Positions 6,537-13,511 of a stretch of DNA of 13,695 nt are shown here, in pieces. The notes beneath the pieces are model-generated. The model saw only the letters and a program-made list of their open reading frames with translations, searched no databases and was not told the DNA's origin. A program made the translations under genes and the position numbers. The stretch comes from CALLMJ01 sp964493765 (GTDB lineage: Bacteria > Bacteroidota > Bacteroidia > J057 > CALLMJ01), in contig CAZBPK010000194.1 in NCBI GenBank assembly GCA_964493765.1, forward strand, positions 1-13,695, in the 5' to 3' direction. Each line of letters begins with the position of its first letter. Within the stretch, counting starts at the first letter, position 1.

Positions 6537-7478
6537 ATGCGTTACACAATTGTTCTAGCTTGCTTAATCATTTTTTCATTAAGCTCTTTTGAATTGAAAA
6601 CTTCTCGGCAAATGAATGCCATTGAATTAGGGAAAAAACTTTTTTTTGACCCTATTTTGTCATCTGATAGCTCAGTTTCTTGCGCAAGTTGTCATAATCC
6701 TAATTATGGATTTGCGGATAACCAAGCATTTAGTTTGGGAGTTGGTGGAAAAAAAACCAGCAGAAATACTCCTTCAGTATTAAACATGAAAAATCGGTCT
6801 GCATTTTTTTGGGACGGTAGAGCAGCTACCTTAGAAGAACAAGCCCTAGGACCTATTCAGAATCCTGATGAAATGAATTTACCCATTCAAAAAGCTGTTT
6901 TAAGGTTAAAAAATCATCCTTTTTATTCCAAAGCATTTTTACAAGTTTACGGAAAAGAAGTGGATTCCCTCTTATTAGGTAAAGCCTTGGCTGCATTTGA
7001 AGAAACCCTAGAAATTGAAGAAACCCCTATGGATCAATATCTTATGGGAAATGAAAATGCTTTAAATGAATCCGAAAAAAGAGGTTTGCAACTTTTTAAT
7101 GGAAAAGCGGGTTGTATTGAATGCCATTTCGGTCCTGATTTTACTAATGACCAATTCAAAAATATTGGTTTATTTTCTGGTGGTAAAAATGAAGATTTAG
7201 GTCGTTATAATGTAACTAAAAATAAAAAAGATAAAGGAAAATTTAAGGTTCCCGGACTTAGAAATGTTGTATATACTGCACCTTATATGCACGATGGGCG
7301 TTTTAAAACCCTTGAAGAAGTCATTGATTACTATAATAATCCCGATATTGCTAATCCTAAACATCCCAATCGTGATAAACTCATCAAAAATTTAAACTTA
7401 ACAACTCAAGAAAAAAAAGATTTAATTAATTTCTTAAAATCCGCAAGTACAGAAAAACCCAATCCTTTATTGGATTAA
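6537..7478 (+). CDS. Di-haem cytochrome c peroxidase (CcpA/MauG family)
   Basis: This is a 313-residue exported di-haem protein. The hydrophobic N-terminus (residues 3-18) is a signal sequence. Two haem c attachment motifs are visible, CASCH (49-53) and CIECH (193-197), in the two-domain arrangement of bacterial cytochrome c peroxidases. Other family features are GKKLFFDP (32-39), NTPSVLNM (78-85), FWDGRA (91-96) and APYMHDGRFKTLEEV (247-261). The Met250 of this last motif is a likely axial ligand of one haem. Such enzymes reduce periplasmic hydrogen peroxide with electrons from c-type cytochromes; some relatives (MauG) oxidise protein or small-molecule substrates instead, so the substrate is inferred. 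The length is near the short end of the family. The downstream glycosyltransferase starts 19 bases after the stop and may be co-transcribed, though no functional link is obvious. Confidence 0.93.
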   Translation: MRYTIVLACLIIFSLSSFELKTSRQMNAIELGKKLFFDPILSSDSSVSCASCHNPNYGFADNQAFSLGVGGKKTSRNTPSVLNMKNRSAFFWDGRAATLEEQALGPIQNPDEMNLPIQKAVLRLKNHPFYSKAFLQVYGKEVDSLLLGKALAAFEETLEIEETPMDQYLMGNENALNESEKRGLQLFNGKAGCIECHFGPDFTNDQFKNIGLFSGGKNEDLGRYNVTKNKKDKGKFKVPGLRNVVYTAPYMHDGRFKTLEEVIDYYNNPDIANPKHPNRDKLIKNLNLTTQEKKDLINFLKSASTEKPNPLLD

Positions 7479-7497
7479 ACCCATTTTATAATGCTTG

Positions 7498-8595
7498 ATG
7501 AAAATTGCTCATCTTTCTATTTTAAATCCGATAGACCATACGCGAATTGTAAAATTTGTTAAAACTCAAATAGAACTTGGGCATAATGTTACTGTTGTAG
7601 GTAAAATCTCTAATAAACCCGTTTTTTTACATCAAAATTTTCAATATTATTCAACAGGAAAAATCAACCGAAATCTTTTTTCAAGAGTTTTAAGTCATAT
7701 TAAAATATTTTTTTGGTGGTTAAAAAACGTTTCCCAAACGGATTTTTTCTGGATTCATACACCAGAACTCTTCTGGTTATTTTTTTTCAATTGGATATAT
7801 GGAAAAAAACAAGTTTATGATGTCCATGAAAACTATTTTGAAAATACTTTTTTTGCTGAATATTATCCCTTTTTAATAAGAAAACCGTTGGCTTTTTGTG
7901 CAAGGTGGATAGAAAAATTCATTGCTAAAGTAGCTTTTGTTGTTTATTCTGAATATGCTTATGAAAATATTTTGAATGCTTCTCAATACGACATTATTCC
8001 GAATACTTTTGATAAGGATTTAATCCCTGATTATGAAACTTTGGATTTCGTAAACCCTATAAAATTTCTAATTAGTGGAAATTTGTCAGAAGAATGGGGA
8101 GTAATGAATGCAATTAATTTTTGGGAAAAACAAAATCAATATTATCCAGCATTTTTAACGATTATTGGATATTCCTCTTTGCCTGAATTTTCGCAAAAAA
8201 TAAGACAAAGAATTCAAATTTCTCCCTATCAGAAGCATTGTAAATTGGTAGGAATTGAAGAATATGTTTCTTACTTAGAGATTTTAAAAGCAATTTCGGA
8301 AAGTCATGTGGTTTTAGCACCTTATCAACCTAAACCCAAATTTTTTTATAAAATTCCTACTAAATTTTATGAAGCCATTGCTTTAAAAAAAACACTTTTA
8401 TTCAGCAATATTCCTTATTGGAATGAACTCAATGAAAAGTATCATTTCGGATTTTGTATTCAAGATTGGTCAGAGTATTGGGAAGCAAAGGAAGCAAAAT
8501 CACAAAATATACCCGAGGAATTTTATGATTGGAAATCACAAGTCTTGAAAATTGAAAAAATTTTAGCCTTGCGTAGAAAAAATACAAACCTGTAG
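7498..8595 (+). CDS. GT-B fold glycosyltransferase (GT4-like)
   Basis: The protein has 365 residues from the ATG at 7498. A TTG three bases upstream is in frame but less likely as a start. The N-terminus MKIAHLSILNPIDHTRIVKF, followed by IELGHNVTVVGK, is the typical first Rossmann strand and helix of GT-B enzymes. An aromatic-rich stretch at about 70-100 (FFWWLKN to LFWLFFFNW) could contact the membrane. YDVHENY (about 108-114) is a common acceptor-side motif. The C-terminal lobe has LISGNLSEEWG, LTIIGYSS, VVLAPYQP and the donor-site helix KFYEAIALKKTLLFSN, whose Glu lies where GT4 enzymes bind the nucleotide sugar. It probably acts on the cytoplasmic face of the membrane in polysaccharide, LPS or glycoprotein assembly. 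The sugar and acceptor cannot be read. It is an isolated glycosyltransferase with no polysaccharide cluster around it. Confidence 0.82.
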   Translation: MKIAHLSILNPIDHTRIVKFVKTQIELGHNVTVVGKISNKPVFLHQNFQYYSTGKINRNLFSRVLSHIKIFFWWLKNVSQTDFFWIHTPELFWLFFFNWIYGKKQVYDVHENYFENTFFAEYYPFLIRKPLAFCARWIEKFIAKVAFVVYSEYAYENILNASQYDIIPNTFDKDLIPDYETLDFVNPIKFLISGNLSEEWGVMNAINFWEKQNQYYPAFLTIIGYSSLPEFSQKIRQRIQISPYQKHCKLVGIEEYVSYLEILKAISESHVVLAPYQPKPKFFYKIPTKFYEAIALKKTLLFSNIPYWNELNEKYHFGFCIQDWSEYWEAKEAKSQNIPEEFYDWKSQVLKIEKILALRRKNTNL

Positions 8596-8619
8596 AATAA
8601 CTTCCATTGTAGAATGATT

Positions 8620-8662
8620 TTAATTTTGATAGGATAGTTTTAAGGGTTGTAATCAAAATTAA
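8620..8662. repeat. 11-bp inverted repeat upstream of glnN
   Basis: TTAATTTTGAT (8620-8630) and ATCAAAATTAA (8652-8662) are perfect inverted arms 21 bases apart. There is no T-run after either arm, so it is a poor terminator. It lies between the glycosyltransferase stop and the predicted glnN promoter. It could be an operator or simply chance in AT-rich DNA. The left arm also contains TAATTTTG, a -7-like box. Confidence 0.35.
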
Positions 8663-8781
8663 CAACTTTAGCACCATCTTTAACTACAAAGGAAATAATA
8701 ATAAAAATGGTTAATATTCCAAAAAGCATACATAATTTTGAGAAGATGAATAAAAATTTGAGTAATGTTTCAAAAAAAGTA

Positions 8782-8812
8782 TTGCAAAATAAAATAATAG
8801 GGTTTAATTTTG
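8782..8812 (+). promoter_or_regulatory. Promoter of glnN
   Basis: TTG (8782-8784), a 20-base spacer and TAATTTTG (8805-8812) end 17 bases before the ATG at 8830. Its position inside the alternative 5' extension of the reading frame argues that translation starts at 8830 and not at 8707. Confidence 0.6.
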
Positions 8813-8829
8813 TGGTATATTTTAAAAAA

Positions 8830-10998
8830 ATGAATAATAATCCAAGATATTTAGCATTAGAGAAAATTCAATCACGAGATTGGGATTTACAAATACAAGA
8901 AACTAAAGGTTCAGAAATATTTGGTGAATTGGTATTTACTAAAGAAACCATGCTTCAATATTTGCCAGAGAACATTGTGGAAATGATTCATTCCCATGAA
9001 TCAGGGCAAATAAAAAGAGATACAGCCAATTTGGTAGCAAATGCAATGAAGACATGGGCAATGTCTAAAGGTGCAACCCATTACACGCATTGGTTTCAAC
9101 CATTAACAGGATTAACAGCAGAAAAACATGATTCCTTTTTTGATTTAGAAAATGGTAAACCTATTGATAAATTTAGTGGTTCAAACTTGGTTCAGCAAGA
9201 GCCTGATGCTTCCTCATTTCCTAGTGGTGGTATTCGTTCTACTTTTGAGGCACGTGGTTATACAGCATGGGACGTAACCTCTCCAGCATTTATTGTGGGT
9301 ACTACCTTATGTATTCCATCTTTATTCATTTCTTATACTGGTGAAACTTTAGATTATAAAACTCCTTTAATAAGAACCATTCATGCAATTGATAAAGCAG
9401 CAACACAAGTTTGTCAATTGTTAGATAAATCCATTGAAAATGTTAATGTTACCTTAGGTCCTGAACAAGAATATTTCTTAGTTGATGAAGCTTTATATTT
9501 TGCAAGACCTGATTTAATCATGACAGGACGTACTTTAATAGGTGAAGCTCCTGCTCGTGGGCAACAATTAGAAGATCATTATTTTGGTACAATTCCTAAT
9601 CGTGTAATGAACTTTATGATGGAAGTTGAAAGAGAATGTTTAAGATTAGGGATTCCTATAAGAACTCGTCATAATGAAGTTGCCCCTGGTCAATATGAGT
9701 GTGCTCCTGTTTTTGAAAGTTTAAATATAGCTAATGACCATAACTTATTAATGATGGATATTATGGAAAAAGTAGCTAAAAAACATCATTTAAAAGTTCT
9801 TTTCCATGAAAAACCTTTTGCAGGTGTTAATGGCTCAGGTAAACATAACAACTGGAGTTTGGGTACCAATACAGGTAAGAATCTACTTAGCCCCGGTAGA
9901 ACCCAAAGAGATAACCTTATGTTTTTGATTTTCTTAATCAATACAATTAAAGCAATTCATCAAAATGCAGATTTATTACGTTCTAGTATAGCTTCCGCTT
10001 CTAATGACCATCGTTTGGGTGCAAATGAAGCTCCTCCAGCTATCATTTCCGTATTCTTAGGCTCCCATTTAGATTTTATCCTTAATCAACTTGAAAATGC
10101 TTCTTTAGATAATATTGAATTTGTGTTTAAATCAGAAATTAAATTAGGTATTCAAAAAATGCCTGAAATCATGAAAGATAACACAGATAGAAACAGAACT
10201 TCTCCATTTGCTTTTACAGGAAATAAATTTGAATTTAGAGCGGTTGGTTCTTCAGCAAATTGCTCTCCAGGTATGATTATTTTAAATACCATTGTTGCTA
10301 ATCAATTAAATACTTTCCATGATGAAGTTTGTAAATTAGTAGATAAAGGTACTCAAAAAGAAGTTGCAATACTTACTCTTCTTAAAAAATATGTAACAGA
10401 AAGCAAAAATATTCGTTTTGAAGGAAATAATTATTCTGAGGAATGGAAACAAGAAGCTGCTAAAAGAGGTTTAAACAATATTACCAAAACTCCTAAAGCC
10501 TTAAATGCCATTATTAGCAAAAGTTCTGTAGAAGAATTTACCAAATTAGGCATTTTAACAGAACATGAACTTCATGCTCGTTTTGAAATTCGTACAGAAA
10601 CTTATATCAAAAAAATTCAAATTGAATCGAAAGTTTTAGAAGATTTAATTCATCAATATGTTTTACCAGCTGCTTTTAATTATCAAAAATTAATGGCTGA
10701 AACCGTTGAAAATCTTATTGATATTGGATTTCATAAAGATGAATACCAAGTTCAATATGAGTTGCTAAAAGAAATTACCTTTCATTCTAATGAAATTCAT
10801 AAAAATTTAAAATCTATGAAAGCAGAATGGGCAAATGCTGATAAAATTGAAGATTTAAGTGAAAAGGCTTCTTTTATTGCTGAAAAAATTACTCCTTACT
10901 TTGATACTATTCGTAAACATTCTGATTCTTTAGAAGGCATAATACCTGATGATTTATGGAAACTTCCTAAATATCGTGAATTATTGTTTATCAAGTAA
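8830..10998 (+). CDS. glnN: Type III glutamine synthetase
   Basis: This is a 722-residue cytoplasmic enzyme that makes glutamine from glutamate, ammonia and ATP. It is the GlnN class, typical of Bacteroidota and forming large dodecamers. Signatures (numbered from this start) are the N-terminal FPSGGIRSTFEARGYTAWD, GPEQEY (210-215) with metal-binding glutamates, NGSGKHNNWS (334-343), the family hallmark in the ATP/glutamate site, and NDHRLGANEAPPAI (392-405). The C-terminal ~170 residues are the helical extension specific to type III. The frame stays open upstream to an ATG at 8707, adding 41 residues. That extension is low-complexity Lys/Asn-rich, contains the predicted promoter (8782-8812), and would exceed the usual ~720-730 length, so 8830 is chosen. 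It is flanked downstream by a strong terminator. No PII protein or ammonium transporter gene is adjacent. Confidence 0.96.
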   Translation: MNNNPRYLALEKIQSRDWDLQIQETKGSEIFGELVFTKETMLQYLPENIVEMIHSHESGQIKRDTANLVANAMKTWAMSKGATHYTHWFQPLTGLTAEKHDSFFDLENGKPIDKFSGSNLVQQEPDASSFPSGGIRSTFEARGYTAWDVTSPAFIVGTTLCIPSLFISYTGETLDYKTPLIRTIHAIDKAATQVCQLLDKSIENVNVTLGPEQEYFLVDEALYFARPDLIMTGRTLIGEAPARGQQLEDHYFGTIPNRVMNFMMEVERECLRLGIPIRTRHNEVAPGQYECAPVFESLNIANDHNLLMMDIMEKVAKKHHLKVLFHEKPFAGVNGSGKHNNWSLGTNTGKNLLSPGRTQRDNLMFLIFLINTIKAIHQNADLLRSSIASASNDHRLGANEAPPAIISVFLGSHLDFILNQLENASLDNIEFVFKSEIKLGIQKMPEIMKDNTDRNRTSPFAFTGNKFEFRAVGSSANCSPGMIILNTIVANQLNTFHDEVCKLVDKGTQKEVAILTLLKKYVTESKNIRFEGNNYSEEWKQEAAKRGLNNITKTPKALNAIISKSSVEEFTKLGILTEHELHARFEIRTETYIKKIQIESKVLEDLIHQYVLPAAFNYQKLMAETVENLIDIGFHKDEYQVQYELLKEITFHSNEIHKNLKSMKAEWANADKIEDLSEKASFIAEKITPYFDTIRKHSDSLEGIIPDDLWKLPKYRELLFIK

Positions 10999-11010
10999 TT
11001 TATAAGGTTC

Positions 11011-11050
11011 AAAAGAAAAAGCTATTCTAAGTGAATAGCTTTTTCTTTTT
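11011..11050. terminator. Bidirectional 17-bp terminator hairpin after glnN
   Basis: AAAAGAAAAAGCTATTC (11011-11027) pairs perfectly with 11033-11049 around the loop TAAGT. The 3' side of the stem is T-rich on both strands, so the same hairpin can stop glnN (ending at 10998) from the left and the LOG-mazG operon from the right. If it is the minus-strand stop, the mazG mRNA carries the GC-rich repeat at 11059-11178 in its 3' untranslated region. Confidence 0.85.
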
Positions 11051-11058
11051 GTATGTTA

Positions 11059-11178
11059 GCGTGAGGGATGCGAAGGGCTTGGCACTGCCTTTGGCTGCGA
11101 AGAATGAGCAGGCAAAGGATTGCTGAAACGAAGTGTAACCCAAAGCAGCCCGACCCGAACGAAGTGAGGGGCACGCCC
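11059..11178 (+). repeat. GC-rich structured repeat, copy A
   Basis: This 120-base element is 59% GC (71 of 120) in a strongly AT-rich region. The first 36 bases are identical to copy B (13512-13634), and most of the rest aligns with scattered substitutions. Nested complementarity is visible: GCGTG (11059-11063) with CACGC (11172-11176), GGGCT (11075-11079) with AGCCC (11147-11151), and an inner hairpin CCTTTGGCTGC (11088-11098) with GCAGGCAAAGG (11108-11118), one mismatch and a nine-base loop. It contains several CGAAG words and has no coding potential or clear target-site duplication. It lies between convergent genes. It is probably one member of a dispersed, REP-like or structured-RNA family; the function is unknown. 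Confidence 0.85.
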
Positions 11179-11199
11179 TAAAAATTATAAAACATCTAT

Positions 11200-11976
11200 T
11201 TACAGACCTTTGTTTTTGGCTTCATTCCAAAATTCATCTAACTCCATGAGTTGGTAATCTTGCCAAGATTTTTGAGATTTTTCTACTTGTTCTTCAACGT
11301 AATTAAAACGACGTATAAACTTTTGGTTTGTATTTTCTAAAGCATCTTCCGCATTTACACCTATAAACCTTGCATAATTGACAATCGCAAAAAGTAAATC
11401 GCCAAGTTCTTGTGCTTGATTTTCTGGCGCTGCATGCTGTAATTCTTGAAGTTCTTCTAAAACTTTTTGCCAAGTCTGTTCTTTGTTTTCAAAATCAAAT
11501 CCTACACCTTTGGCTTTTTCTTGAATTCTTATGGCTTTTACTAATGCTGGTAAACCTTTAGAAACTCCACTCAAGATGCGTTTTTTTTCTTCTTTCTGCT
11601 TAATTAATTCCCAATTTCTTTTGACCTCATCTTCATTTTCTACTTTAATATCACCATAAATATGTGGATGTCTTCGAATCAGTTTTTCACAAATTTGATT
11701 TAAAACATCATAAATAGTAAATTGTTGAATTTCAGAGCCCAATTTGGAGTAAAAAACAATATGAAGTAATAAATCTCCTAGTTCACCTTTGATGGAATGA
11801 TAATCTTTCTCTAAAATAGCCTCTGAAAGCTCATAGGTTTCTTCAATAGTTAGGTATCGTAAGGACTCAAATGTTTGTTTTTTGTCCCAAGGACATTGAG
11901 CACGAAGTTCTTCCATAATTTGAAGAAGCCTCAAAAATTCTTGAGAAATTAGTTCTGGATTGGATAAATAATCCAT
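11200..11976 (-). CDS. mazG: MazG nucleoside triphosphate pyrophosphohydrolase
   Basis: This 258-residue protein has two tandem MazG domains, the length and layout of the E. coli-type enzyme. The N-terminal domain has LRAQCPWDKKQT (24-35), EETYE (45-49) and GELGD (64-68), the EExxE...ExxD magnesium-binding set. RRHPHIYGD (101-109) follows. The C-terminal domain repeats the set with EELQE (174-178) and ELGD (190-193), and includes KAKGVGFDF. MazG hydrolyses (d)NTPs to NMP and pyrophosphate. It cleans the nucleotide pool of aberrant nucleotides and can affect (p)ppGpp. It starts 18 bases after the LOG-family stop on the same strand with no promoter in the gap, so it is the distal gene of a two-gene operon. 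Downstream on this strand come the GC-rich repeat and then the shared terminator hairpin. Confidence 0.95.
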   Translation of the reverse strand: MDYLSNPELISQEFLRLLQIMEELRAQCPWDKKQTFESLRYLTIEETYELSEAILEKDYHSIKGELGDLLLHIVFYSKLGSEIQQFTIYDVLNQICEKLIRRHPHIYGDIKVENEDEVKRNWELIKQKEEKKRILSGVSKGLPALVKAIRIQEKAKGVGFDFENKEQTWQKVLEELQELQHAAPENQAQELGDLLFAIVNYARFIGVNAEDALENTNQKFIRRFNYVEEQVEKSQKSWQDYQLMELDEFWNEAKNKGL

Positions 11977-11994
11977 GATTTGATGAAGTAGTTT

Positions 11995-12693
11995 TTAGAA
12001 ATTGGGGGATAAAGATTGATTAGAATAGAATTTTTCTATATAATCAGCGACCTCATTAGCAGTATCTAAAACAATAAAAAGGTCTAAGTCTTCTGGAGAA
12101 ATATATTTTTCTTCTAAAACGGTATATTTAATCCAATCTATTAAACCTTTCCAGTATTCAGAACCGACTAAAACAATAGGGAAACGGGAAATTTTAAGAG
12201 TTTGGATAAGCGTAAGAGACTCAAAAAGTTCGTCTAAGGTACCAAAACCACCGGGCAATACTACAAAACCTTGAGCATATTTTACGAACATTACTTTTCT
12301 TACAAAGAAATAGTCAAATTCTAAAAGTTTATCTTTATCAATATAGGGATTGAAAGATTGTTCAAAAGGAAGTTCAATATTAAGCCCTACGGAATTACCC
12401 CCTTCTTGTTTAGCTCCTTTATTACCCGCCTCCATGATACCAGGACCTCCACCAGTAATAATGCCAAAACCTCTTTTTACCAGTTCTGCTGCAATCTCTA
12501 CACCTAATTGATAATAGGGATGGTCTGGTTTAGTTCTTGCAGAACCAAAAATGGATACACAGGGACCAATTTGCGATAATTTTTCAAATCCATCAACAAA
12601 TTCACCCATAATTTTAAATATTGCCCATGCGTCATTACTTTTTCTATATTGTTTATTCCAATCTTTTGATGCAAATACGTTATTTATTGCCAT
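11995..12693 (-). CDS. LOG-family nucleotide phosphoribohydrolase (TIGR00730 type)
   Basis: This 232-residue cytoplasmic Rossmann-fold protein has the family signatures SIFGSART (47-54), TGGGPGIMEAGNKGA (80-94) and LPGGFGTLDELFE (146-158). The Arg132-Lys133 pair and the PGGxGTxxE glutamate (155) form the catalytic site in LOG proteins, which cleave nucleoside 5'-monophosphates to base and ribose 5-phosphate. Plant and some bacterial members make cytokinin bases; others, such as E. coli PpnN, act in purine salvage and stringent control. The substrate here cannot be read, and with no cytokinin genes in view a nucleotide-salvage role is more likely. The N-terminal ~40 residues (ending DGFEKLSQIGP) are the extended form of the family. 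It is first in an operon with mazG, 18 bases apart, which supports a joint nucleotide-housekeeping role. Confidence 0.92.
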   Translation of the reverse strand: MAINNVFASKDWNKQYRKSNDAWAIFKIMGEFVDGFEKLSQIGPCVSIFGSARTKPDHPYYQLGVEIAAELVKRGFGIITGGGPGIMEAGNKGAKQEGGNSVGLNIELPFEQSFNPYIDKDKLLEFDYFFVRKVMFVKYAQGFVVLPGGFGTLDELFESLTLIQTLKISRFPIVLVGSEYWKGLIDWIKYTVLEEKYISPEDLDLFIVLDTANEVADYIEKFYSNQSLSPNF

Positions 12694-12714
12694 TTTTTTT
12701 TGAATTTAAGAAGG

Positions 12715-12722
12715 CAAATTTA
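12715..12722 (-). promoter_or_regulatory. -7 box for the LOG-mazG operon
   Basis: On the minus strand this reads TAAATTTG, matching TAnnTTTG, and ends 21 bases before the ATG at 12693. The nearest -33 candidate (TTG, 12741-12739) is only 16 bases away, so the assignment is tentative. Confidence 0.35.
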
Positions 12723-12796
12723 CAAATATTCGTTATATCAATGTATAAACCCTCGAATTTTCTGTTGTTCCTAACAATTCTAAAAAAAAGATTTCA

Positions 12797-12828
12797 TTTA
12801 TTTTTATTTGAACAATTCATTATTTTTG
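12797..12828 (+). promoter_or_regulatory. Promoter of the bacilliredoxin gene
   Basis: TATTTTTG (12821-12828) matches TAnnTTTG. A partial -33 element, TTTA (12797-12800), lies 20 bases upstream. The ATG is 25 bases past the -7 box. Together with the minus-strand box at 12715-12722 it makes this 160-base spacer a divergent promoter region. Confidence 0.45.
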
Positions 12829-12853
12829 TGTGTTTTCATAGAAAATTAAGAAT

Positions 12854-13267
12854 ATGTATCCAGAAGCATTAGTAGCACCCATGCGTGCAGAATTAACAGA
12901 AATCGGTGTATTAGAATTAAAAACCCCAGAAGAAGTTCAAGAAATATTAGACAAAAAACAAGGAACAGTTTTAGTAGTTATCAATTCAGTTTGTGGATGT
13001 GCAGCGGGAGGAGCAAGACCTTCTGTAAAAATTGCTATGCAAAATAGTAAATTACCTGACCAAGTTGTAACTGTTTTTGCGGGTGTAGATAAAGCCGCTA
13101 CTGCCAAAGCAAGAGAATATATGTTACCTTATCCGCCTTCCTCTCCTTCTATGGCTTTATTCAAAAACGGTAAACTTGTCCATTTTATTGAAAGGCTTCA
13201 TATTGAAGGAAGAAGCCCGCAAATGATTGCCGATAATCTCATCGCTGCTTTTAATGAGTATTGTTAA
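12854..13267 (+). CDS. Bacilliredoxin, BrxA/BrxB (YphP/YqiW) family
   Basis: This 137-residue cytoplasmic thioredoxin-fold protein has the family CGC active site, NSVCGCAAGGARP (44-56), with Cys47 and Cys49. The N-terminus YPEALVAPMRAELTEIGV, the stretch VFAGVDKAATAKAREYM, the cis-Pro-type PPSSPSMALFKNGKLVHFIER and the carboxy-terminal Cys137 are all typical of the family. In Bacillus these proteins remove bacillithiol from S-bacillithiolated proteins after oxidative stress. In Bacteroidota the same family is widespread, and the low-molecular-weight thiol partner is inferred rather than seen. Length matches the family. The gene stands alone, divergent from LOG-mazG, and is closed by a strong terminator at 13288-13333. 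The in-frame ATG at 12854 is the only start consistent with family N-termini. Confidence 0.95.
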   Translation: MYPEALVAPMRAELTEIGVLELKTPEEVQEILDKKQGTVLVVINSVCGCAAGGARPSVKIAMQNSKLPDQVVTVFAGVDKAATAKAREYMLPYPPSSPSMALFKNGKLVHFIERLHIEGRSPQMIADNLIAAFNEYC

Positions 13268-13287
13268 GATTGTTAATTATGAAATTC

Positions 13288-13333
13288 ATACCCCAGCTTC
13301 ATTTCGTTGAACTGGGGTATTTTTTCTTTTTTA
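13288..13333 (+). terminator. Rho-independent terminator of the bacilliredoxin gene
   Basis: ATACCCCAG (13288-13296) pairs with CTGGGGTAT (13312-13320). After a bulged C the stem continues TTCA / TGAA around a six-base loop. A T-rich tract follows (13320-13333). It begins 20 bases past the stop codon, and there is no matching A-tract upstream, so it works on the plus strand only. Confidence 0.9.
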
Positions 13334-13511
13334 TAAAGAGTTCGTTTATTTGTACTCTTTGCTATGACAACAAATTTATACGTTTTTTCTTACTAAATAG
13401 TTTTATTTTCGTCAGAATATTTTAATAATCATACTACTTCTTTGGCAATTTTAATTGCGATTATGAATTTTCTAAAACATTAAAAATAATTGATGAAAGG
13501 CTTGTAAGTAT
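13334..13511. other. AT-rich spacer without a recognisable gene
   Basis: This stretch belongs to a gene-free region of more than 400 bases (13268 to the right edge). I see no open frame with protein-like composition on either strand, no tRNA and no convincing promoter. The only structure is a small palindrome, GCAATTTTAATTGC (13445-13458). It is bounded by the terminator on the left and repeat copy B on the right. Confidence 0.6.

Noticed and set aside
6537..6563. Lipobox-like VLAC in the peroxidase N-terminus
   Set aside because: The Cys is at residue 9, with the hydrophobic segment after it rather than before it, so lipoprotein processing is unlikely.
7495..7497. TTG as start of the glycosyltransferase
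   Set aside because: The next codon is ATG and gives the standard MKIAHLS start; nothing favours the rare start codon.
8429..8677. Minus-strand open frame over the end of the glycosyltransferase gene
   Set aside because: It overlaps conserved C-terminal coding sequence and its composition is that of an antisense shadow.
12621..12872. Plus-strand open frame of 83 codons over the LOG-bacilliredoxin spacer
   Set aside because: It overlaps the LOG N-terminus and the bacilliredoxin start. It is Phe/Leu/Ile-rich, as expected for translated AT-rich promoter DNA.
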